Positions 58,584 to 64,000 of a stretch of 64,000 nt of DNA are shown piece after piece. The stretch's first letter is position 1, and each line of letters begins with the position of its first letter. The notes under the pieces are model-generated. The model saw nothing but the letters and a program-made list of their open reading frames with translations. It did no database searches and was not told the origin of the DNA. Source of the DNA: Actinomyces vulturis (GTDB taxonomy: Bacteria; Actinomycetota; Actinomycetes; Actinomycetales; Actinomycetaceae); the NCBI RefSeq assembly GCF_001687305.1, contig NZ_KV700386.1, positions 124,001 to 188,000 on the forward strand. The letters run 5' to 3'. Both the position numbers and the translations under genes were made by a program.

Positions 58584-60053
58584 ATGACCACTACTACGCC
58601 CTCCACGCCGAGCATCGCTCAGGTTGCCGTCAACGACATTGGCTCTACCGAGGAACTCCTCGCAGCCGTTGACGAAACCATCAAGTACTTCGACGATGGT
58701 GACATCGTCGAGGGCACCGTCGTCAAGGTCGACCGCGACGAAGTTCTTCTTGATATCGGCTACAAGACCGAGGGCGTCATCCTCGCTCGTGAGCTGTCCA
58801 TCAAGCATGACATCGATCCTGACGAGATTGTCGCTGTTGGCGATGAAATCGAAGCTCTTGTCCTCCAGAAGGAAGACAAGGAAGGTCGCCTCCTGCTGTC
58901 CAAGAAGCGCGCACAGTACGAACGCGCTTGGGGCACCATCGAAAAGGTCAAGGAAGAAGACGGTGTTGTCACCGGCTCCGTTATCGAGGTCGTCAAGGGT
59001 GGTCTCATCCTCGACATCGGTCTGCGTGGCTTCCTGCCCGCATCCTTGGTTGAAATGCGCCGCGTGCGTGACCTCCAGCCCTACGTTGGCCGTGAGCTCG
59101 AAGCCAAGATCATCGAACTGGACAAGAACCGCAACAACGTGGTCCTCTCCCGCCGCGCATGGCTTGAGCAGACCCAGTCCGAGGTTCGCACCAACTTCCT
59201 CCAGACCCTCCAGAAGGGCCAGGTTCGCCCCGGTGTTGTGTCCTCCATCGTCAACTTCGGTGCATTCGTGGACCTTGGTGGCGTAGACGGTCTCGTTCAC
59301 GTCTCCGAGTTGTCCTGGAAGCACATCGATCATCCCAACGAGGTTGTCGAGGTTGGCCAGGAAGTCACCGTCGAGGTTCTCGATGTGGACTTCGATCGCG
59401 AACGCGTCTCCCTGTCCCTCAAGGCCACCCAGGAAGATCCCTGGCAGACCTTCGCACGCACCCACGCCATCGGCCAGGTCGTGCCCGGTAAGGTCACCAA
59501 GCTCGTTCCCTTCGGCGCATTTGTTCGTGTTGAAGACGGCATCGAGGGACTCGTTCACATCTCCGAGCTCGCTCAGCGTCACGTTGAGGTTCCCGAGCAG
59601 GTCGCCAAGGTTGGTGACGAGGTCTTCGTGAAGGTCATCGATATTGACCTTGAGCGTCGCCGCATCTCCCTGTCCCTCAAGCAGGCCAACGAAGGCGTGG
59701 ATCCCTCTGGTGAAGAGTTCGATCCCAGCCTCTACGGTATGGCCGCTGAGTACGACGAAGAGGGCAACTACAAGTACCCCGAGGGCTTCGATCCCGAGAC
59801 CAACGAATGGCTCGAAGGCTACGAGGCACAGCGCGAGGCTTGGGAAGCGGAATACGCTGCTGCTCACGCTCGCTGGGAAGCACACAAGGCCCAGGTTGCT
59901 AAGGCAATCGAGATCGACGTGGAAGCAGGCGAAGAGGCTGCTGCAGCACCCGCTGCCAACACCTCCTACTCCTCTGCTCCTGCGGAGGCAACTGGCACTC
60001 TCGCTTCCGACGAGGCACTTGCTGCTCTTCGCGAAAAGCTCACTGGCAACTGA
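58584..60053 (+). CDS. rpsA: 30S ribosomal protein S1
   Basis: A 489-residue S1 with four S1 RNA-binding domains at about 33-105, 120-190, 205-277 and 292-365 (EGTVVKVDRDEVLLDIGYKT; GSVIEVVKGGLILDIGLRG; PGVVSSIVNFGAFVDLGGVD; PGKVTKLVPFGAFVRVEDGI), then an Ala/Glu-rich C-terminal tail. It helps load mRNA on the ribosome. The four-domain form is usual for actinobacteria. polA-rpsA-coaE order is conserved. Codon use is strongly biased, as for a highly expressed gene. Confidence 0.96.
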   Translation: MTTTTPSTPSIAQVAVNDIGSTEELLAAVDETIKYFDDGDIVEGTVVKVDRDEVLLDIGYKTEGVILARELSIKHDIDPDEIVAVGDEIEALVLQKEDKEGRLLLSKKRAQYERAWGTIEKVKEEDGVVTGSVIEVVKGGLILDIGLRGFLPASLVEMRRVRDLQPYVGRELEAKIIELDKNRNNVVLSRRAWLEQTQSEVRTNFLQTLQKGQVRPGVVSSIVNFGAFVDLGGVDGLVHVSELSWKHIDHPNEVVEVGQEVTVEVLDVDFDRERVSLSLKATQEDPWQTFARTHAIGQVVPGKVTKLVPFGAFVRVEDGIEGLVHISELAQRHVEVPEQVAKVGDEVFVKVIDIDLERRRISLSLKQANEGVDPSGEEFDPSLYGMAAEYDEEGNYKYPEGFDPETNEWLEGYEAQREAWEAEYAAAHARWEAHKAQVAKAIEIDVEAGEEAAAAPAANTSYSSAPAEATGTLASDEALAALREKLTGN

Positions 60054-60101
60054 TTCATTAATAATCAGGCGTATTCCTAGCGGATACCATTAAGCCTTCT
60101 G

Positions 60102-60135
60102 CGTGTGGCCCGAACCAATTGGTTCGGGCCACACG
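60102..60135 (+). terminator. Terminator after rpsA
   Basis: Perfect 15-bp stem (60102-60116 with 60121-60135), loop AATT, followed by TCATTTT. Confidence 0.87.
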
Positions 60136-60256
60136 TCATTTTGGGGAGGTATTTGGAAGTAGGTGAATAGCGCGTGACATGTTTCGTGTTGTAGAACAGA
60201 GGATGTATCGGGTGAAATGGTTTTGCTTGTTGTGTGAGGTGGCAATCACCCACTCC

Positions 60257-60272
60257 GATACATACATGTATC
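60257..60272. promoter_or_regulatory. Operator-like palindrome before the first coaE copy
   Basis: GATACAT-AC-ATGTATC is an inverted repeat with 7-bp arms, 9 bases upstream of the TAAAGT hexamer, so it overlaps the -35 region. A further half site ATGTATC lies at 60202-60208. Confidence 0.42.
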
Positions 60273-60281
60273 GAAAGTTGA

Positions 60282-60287
60282 TAAAGT
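60282..60287 (+). promoter_or_regulatory. -10 hexamer TAAAGT, first coaE copy
   Basis: TAAAGT ends 6 bases before the ATG at 60294; an ATG at 60288 directly abuts it and is a less likely start. Confidence 0.5.
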
Positions 60288-60293
60288 ATGGCT

Positions 60294-61019
60294 ATGAAGA
60301 AACTCTTTTCCGATCGTGCTGTGCACGCACACCGGGCCGGCTCCCATTCCCATTCGCATGCCCACCGCGAGCATGATGTGGAAATCCCTGAACTCCCGCC
60401 GCCACCACGTGCCGCCCGTATTGGCCTAACCGGCGGTATCGGTGCCGGAAAGACTGCCGTCTCACGTCTCCTGGCTGAGCGTGGAGCAGTGACCATTCGT
60501 GCCACCGAAATGGGTCACGAACTGATGATGAGTGGTCAACCTGGCTACGACGCAGTTCTGGCTGAATTTGGCCCCATGATTCTTGACCCTGAGACCAAAG
60601 AAATCGACCGTACCGCTCTGGGGAGCCTCGTCTTCGATGACACGATGGCCCGCGTTCGCCTAGAGACGATTCTCTTCCCCCTCATTGCCGCCGAAGCATT
60701 ACGCCAATTCGACGAACTTCCTCCTGGCAGCGTTGGCGTGCTTGACGCACCACTCATTATTGAAACTGACGCACAAGATGCATTCGATGTGGTCATTACT
60801 GTTGAAGCAGACAAGGAACTTCGCCGTGAGTGGCTCCTTAACCGCGGGTACACTAAGGCACAGGTGACCAAGCGTATGAATGCCCAAGCGCTTGATGATG
60901 ATCGACTTTCGGTAGCAGACGCAGTAATCACCAACACTGGTGATAACGCCAAACTCGTCTCTGATGTGGACGCGGTATGGCGCACCATTATCGTTCCAGC
61001 CATTCGTCGCCTGCGTTAA
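60294..61019 (+). CDS. CoaE-like P-loop protein, divergent, His-rich N-terminus
   Basis: A 241-residue homologue of dephospho-CoA kinase. A His-rich leader (seven His between residues 11 and 27) and a Pro-rich spacer precede a P-loop [11 protein letters not shown] (44-54). Beyond it the copy is divergent: the family DAD motif holding the catalytic Asp reads IRATEMGH, and DxPLLxE reads LDAPLIIET. It lies upstream of a more canonical CoaE. Kinase activity is doubtful; the His stretch could bind metal. The frame is intact, so it is under selection rather than decayed. Confidence 0.8.
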   Translation: MKKLFSDRAVHAHRAGSHSHSHAHREHDVEIPELPPPPRAARIGLTGGIGAGKTAVSRLLAERGAVTIRATEMGHELMMSGQPGYDAVLAEFGPMILDPETKEIDRTALGSLVFDDTMARVRLETILFPLIAAEALRQFDELPPGSVGVLDAPLIIETDAQDAFDVVITVEADKELRREWLLNRGYTKAQVTKRMNAQALDDDRLSVADAVITNTGDNAKLVSDVDAVWRTIIVPAIRRLR

Positions 61020-61047
61020 GGCACACTAGAGACATGATCCTTCAATT

Positions 61048-61079
61048 AACGCCGCGCAGCCTCACCGCCGCGCGGCGTT
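61048..61079 (+). terminator. Hairpin between the two coaE copies
   Basis: AACGCCGCGC (61048-61057) pairs with GCGCGGCGTT (61070-61079), 12-base loop. Confidence 0.65.
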
Positions 61080-61177
61080 GCCATCGGAGCACACCTATCG
61101 ACAAAATTGCTCCATAATTCTTATATCCACCATACAAGCCCGTGAACTTCACGGTCTTTGCACGCAAGGGCGCACTC

Positions 61178-61858
61178 ATGACTTCACAAGCTCACCAGGT
61201 GACGACACCTGCAGCCACCACACTGGACGTGCGCGCAGAAATCGTGCGTCCGGCATCGGGACGTGCCCTTCTTGTCGGGCTGACCGGAGGTATTGGGGCC
61301 GGTAAGTCCACAGTGGCCAACCTACTGGCTGAATATGGTGCGACCATCGTTGATGCTGACCAGATTGCTCGTGACATCGTGGAACCCGGTGAGCCTACAC
61401 TTGAGGCAATCGTGGAAACATTTGGTAGTCAGGTACTCAACGCTGATGGCACCCTTAATCGCCAGGCTCTGGCTGCCATTGTTTTTGACGATGCCGCCGC
61501 TCGCCAAATCCTTGAAAGCATTACCTTGCCCATAATTGCGGCAACCTCACATGAGCGCTTGTCATCCCTTCCTGCAGGACGTGTGGGTGTCTACGACATG
61601 CCGCTGCTGGTGGAAACTGACTCTGCAGGTGCTTTTGATGCCGTAGTCGTGGTCGATTGCCCCCTGGAAACACGCCTGGAACGTCTTGTGGCGCGTGGTG
61701 TGAGCATGGATCAAGCACGAGCTCGTATGGAAGCACAGGCGAGTGATGGCGAACGGGAGGAAGTTGCTCACGTGCTCATTCATAATGACGGCGACGTGGA
61801 TCATCTTCGCTCACAGGTGAGCGAACTGTGGCAGTTCTTGGCCAGACACGTAGGCTAG
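61178..61858 (+). CDS. coaE: Dephospho-CoA kinase
   Basis: A 226-residue kinase for the last step of coenzyme A synthesis, phosphorylating the ribose 3'-hydroxyl. Seen: [12 protein letters not shown] (34-45), [11 protein letters not shown] with the catalytic Asp around 59-61, YDMPLLVET, and RMEAQAS. ATG at 61178 with AAGGG about 9 bases upstream is chosen; GTG at 61142 would add 12 residues. Its stop overlaps the promoter hexamer of uvrB. Confidence 0.9.
   Translation: MTSQAHQVTTPAATTLDVRAEIVRPASGRALLVGLTGGIGAGKSTVANLLAEYGATIVDADQIARDIVEPGEPTLEAIVETFGSQVLNADGTLNRQALAAIVFDDAAARQILESITLPIIAATSHERLSSLPAGRVGVYDMPLLVETDSAGAFDAVVVVDCPLETRLERLVARGVSMDQARARMEAQASDGEREEVAHVLIHNDGDVDHLRSQVSELWQFLARHVG
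61851..61856 (+). promoter_or_regulatory. -10 hexamer TAGGCT, leaderless uvrB
   Basis: TAGGCT lies in the last codons of coaE and ends 7 bases before the uvrB ATG at 61864. Confidence 0.55.
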
Positions 61859-61863
61859 ATGGT

Positions 61864-63960
61864 ATGAGTTCTGAGCGAGTCATTCCGAGAAGCACCAAGC
61901 CTTTCGAGGTTATTTCTCCCTACACGCCAAGCGGTGACCAGCCTCAGGCCATTGCTGAACTCGCTGAACGTATCAAGGCAGGAGAGAAGGACGTTGTTCT
62001 TCTTGGCGCTACTGGTACCGGTAAATCTGCCACTACTGCGTGGCTCATTGAACAAGTCCAGCGCCCTACCCTCATTCTCGAGCCCAATAAGACGCTTGCC
62101 GCTCAGATGGCTGCAGAGTTCCGCGAACTGCTGCCAAATAACGCAGTGGAGTATTTCGTCTCCTACTACGACTACTACCAGCCTGAGGCCTACGTCCCTC
62201 AGACCGATACTTTCATCGAGAAAGACTCATCCATTAACGATGAAGTGGAGCGTTTGCGTCATAGCGCCACTAACTCGCTTCTTACCCGCCGTGATGTGGT
62301 GGTGGTTGCATCGGTTTCCTGCATCTACGGCTTGGGTACGCCCCAGGAATACGTTGAGCGTATGGTCAGTCTGGAAGTGGGCCAAGAAATTGACCGTGAC
62401 GCCATGCTACGTATGTTCGTTGACATGCAGTACACCCGCAATGACATGGACTTCACCCGTGGCACTTTCCGAGTTCGCGGTGACACTGTGGACATTATTC
62501 CCGTCTATGAGGAACTGGCCCTGCGTGTAGAAATGTTCGGTGATGAAATTGAATCACTGGCTACGCTTCATCCCGTCACCGGTGACGTCATTGAGCAGGT
62601 GGAACAGGTCTTTATCTTCCCGGCATCGCATTATGTGGCCGGTCCTGAGCGCATGAAACGAGCGATTGAAGGTATCGAACAGGAGTTAGCTGCGCGCCTA
62701 ACTGAGCTGGAGCGCAGTAACAAGTTGCTGGAAGCCCAGCGTTTGAAGATGCGCACCACCTATGACTTGGAGATGCTTCAACAAATTGGTATGTGTTCGG
62801 GTATCGAGAACTACTCACTCCATATTGATGGTCGTGAGCCTGGGACTCCGCCGAATACGCTTCTCGATTACTTCCCTGATGATTTCCTTCTCGTCATCGA
62901 TGAGTCACATGTGACCGTACCTCAGATTGGTGCCATGCATGAGGGTGATGCCTCACGGAAGCGCACTTTGGTTGATCACGGTTTCCGTCTTCCTTCCGCA
63001 CTCGATAATCGGCCGTTGAAGTTCTCTGAATTTGAAAACCGTATCGGGCAGACCGTGTACCTGTCCGCTACACCAGGCAAATACGAGTTAGAACGCAGTG
63101 ATGGAGTGGTGGAACAGATTATTCGTCCCACCGGCCTGGTAGATCCCAAAGTGGTAGTTAAACCTACCGAGGGGCAGATTGACGACCTTCTTGGCGAAGT
63201 GCGTCAACGCGTTGATCGTGGCGAACGCGTGTTAGTAACCACCTTGACTAAACGTATGGCTGAAGACCTCACTACCTACCTAGCAGAGCGAGGTATTCGC
63301 GTGGAGTATCTGCACTCTGACGTGGACACGCTTCGCCGTGTGGAATTGCTCCGTGAATTGCGCTTAGGGCAATTTGATGTGTTGGTGGGCATTAACTTGC
63401 TTCGTGAAGGCTTGGATTTACCTGAAGTGAGTTTGGTAGCCATTCTCGACGCCGATAAAGAGGGCTTCCTGCGCTCATCCACTTCTCTCATTCAGACAAT
63501 CGGCCGCGCGGCTCGTAATGTTTCTGGTGAAGTGCACATGTATGCTGACCGCGTCACTCCAGCAATGGCTCAAGCTATTGAGGAGACTGAGCGCCGCCGT
63601 ACTAAGCAGATCGCCTATAACACCGAGCACGGCATTGATCCGCAGCCTTTGCGTAAGAAGATCGCGGACGTAACAGACATGCTGGCCCGTGAGGACGTGG
63701 ACACGGAAGAACTTTTGGCCGGGGGATACCGCGGTCATGAAGATTCCTCTGCTCGCCTCAAACGGAAGAAGAACGCGGAAAGCAGCGTACGTGAGAAGTT
63801 GGCTGGTGCCGCTGAGGGTGAATTGGTGCAACTGATTGAGGAACTGACCGCCCAGATGCATCAGGCTGCGGAGGATCTCCAGTTCGAGTTAGCTGCCCGT
63901 TTGCGTGATGAAGTTAAGGACTTAAAAAAAGAATTACGTGTGATGCGTGAAGTCCAGTAG
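61864..63960 (+). CDS. uvrB: UvrABC system protein B
   Basis: A 698-residue helicase-like subunit of nucleotide-excision repair that verifies damage handed over by UvrA and recruits UvrC. Seen: Walker A GATGTGKS (48-55), the beta-hairpin [25 protein letters not shown] box VIDESHV, helicase motifs [19 protein letters not shown] and TIGRAARNV, and a C-terminal UVR motif ([20 protein letters not shown]). Complete. The frame opens at 61828, but the ATG at 61864 is the expected start. Confidence 0.96.
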   Translation: MSSERVIPRSTKPFEVISPYTPSGDQPQAIAELAERIKAGEKDVVLLGATGTGKSATTAWLIEQVQRPTLILEPNKTLAAQMAAEFRELLPNNAVEYFVSYYDYYQPEAYVPQTDTFIEKDSSINDEVERLRHSATNSLLTRRDVVVVASVSCIYGLGTPQEYVERMVSLEVGQEIDRDAMLRMFVDMQYTRNDMDFTRGTFRVRGDTVDIIPVYEELALRVEMFGDEIESLATLHPVTGDVIEQVEQVFIFPASHYVAGPERMKRAIEGIEQELAARLTELERSNKLLEAQRLKMRTTYDLEMLQQIGMCSGIENYSLHIDGREPGTPPNTLLDYFPDDFLLVIDESHVTVPQIGAMHEGDASRKRTLVDHGFRLPSALDNRPLKFSEFENRIGQTVYLSATPGKYELERSDGVVEQIIRPTGLVDPKVVVKPTEGQIDDLLGEVRQRVDRGERVLVTTLTKRMAEDLTTYLAERGIRVEYLHSDVDTLRRVELLRELRLGQFDVLVGINLLREGLDLPEVSLVAILDADKEGFLRSSTSLIQTIGRAARNVSGEVHMYADRVTPAMAQAIEETERRRTKQIAYNTEHGIDPQPLRKKIADVTDMLAREDVDTEELLAGGYRGHEDSSARLKRKKNAESSVREKLAGAAEGELVQLIEELTAQMHQAAEDLQFELAARLRDEVKDLKKELRVMREVQ

Positions 63961-64000
63961 GGTATCAGCGAGACACTGACTCCTGTTTCCTTATCCACCG

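Noticed and set aside
58581-59885. Long minus-strand open frame of 434 codons opposite rpsA
   Set aside because: It mirrors the S1 repeats of rpsA, whose GC-rich codon bias keeps the opposite frame open; no ribosome binding site and no family motif.
1-64000. CRISPR arrays, prophage, integrases, insertion sequences, rRNA
   Set aside because: No regularly spaced repeats, no transposase, integrase or phage structural proteins and no rRNA sequence were seen.

Overview
This window reads as a chromosomal core segment of a moderate-GC actinobacterium, most likely of the Actinomycetaceae/Actinomycetales type. The evidence is gene content and order. aroG(class II)-pknL-idsA matches the order around Rv2178c-Rv2173 of Mycobacterium tuberculosis, and lgt-pyk-pdtaR-polA-rpsA-coaE-uvrB matches Rv1614-Rv1633. 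There is a RecB-like nuclease next to trmI and pafA, an ANTAR regulator, and a PASTA kinase. The genus cannot be fixed by reading. I support 52 protein genes (one cut by the left edge) and one tRNA-Leu. There is no prophage, insertion sequence, CRISPR array or rRNA.

Layout. 1-3.4 kb: 5' part of an oleate hydratase, divergent from a zinc alcohol dehydrogenase, then an alpha/beta hydrolase. 3.4-7.7 kb: a HhH DNA glycosylase, the tRNA hydroxylase trhO, and a two-gene restriction-modification operon. 7.7-15.7 kb: a PTS EIIBCA sugar transporter, an unknown 200-aa protein, an ABC-F ATPase, erpA, an FKBP lipoprotein, superoxide dismutase and a receiver-domain protein. 15.9-28.3 kb: an exonuclease/GIY-YIG fusion, plsC, PPi-type phosphofructokinase, aroG, pknL, idsA, the principal sigma factor, a YhhN-like membrane protein and a small zinc protein. 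28.5-38.9 kb: trmL, an MFS transporter, a GNAT-MazG fusion, pyruvate oxidase, an M3 peptidase, an NADH:quinone-type oxidoreductase, an acidic small protein and a degenerate aldo/keto reductase. 38.9-48 kb: a RecB-like nuclease, an AspT-type transporter, a site-2 protease, trmI, pafA, a membrane FKBP and a P-loop kinase. 48-64 kb: DUF4190, DUF2752 and TM2 membrane proteins, an isolated TrpC-like protein, lgt, pyk, tRNA-Leu, pdtaR, a hotdog thioesterase, polA, rpsA, two coaE copies and uvrB.

Two features stand out. First, the housekeeping sigma factor carries, between its acidic N-terminus and region 1.2, about 105 residues that read like the first turns of a pectate-lyase-type parallel beta-helix. 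Second, about 20 genes have a TANNNT -10 hexamer exactly 6-8 nt before the start codon and no ribosome binding site. This is the signature of leaderless transcripts, and in one case two such promoters are divergent and overlap. Several conserved loci also look eroded or rewired. pafA stands directly after trmI without arc, dop, pup or proteasome genes. TrpC stands alone beside lgt without trpBA and lacks its catalytic lysine. One of two adjacent CoaE proteins and the aldo/keto reductase have lost catalytic residues.

Metabolically the segment suggests a fermentative, oxygen-tolerant organism with PTS sugar uptake, PPi-linked glycolysis, pyruvate kinase, pyruvate oxidase feeding quinones, superoxide dismutase and a menaquinone-linked NADH oxidoreductase. 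Family assignments come from recognised motifs; no database search was run.
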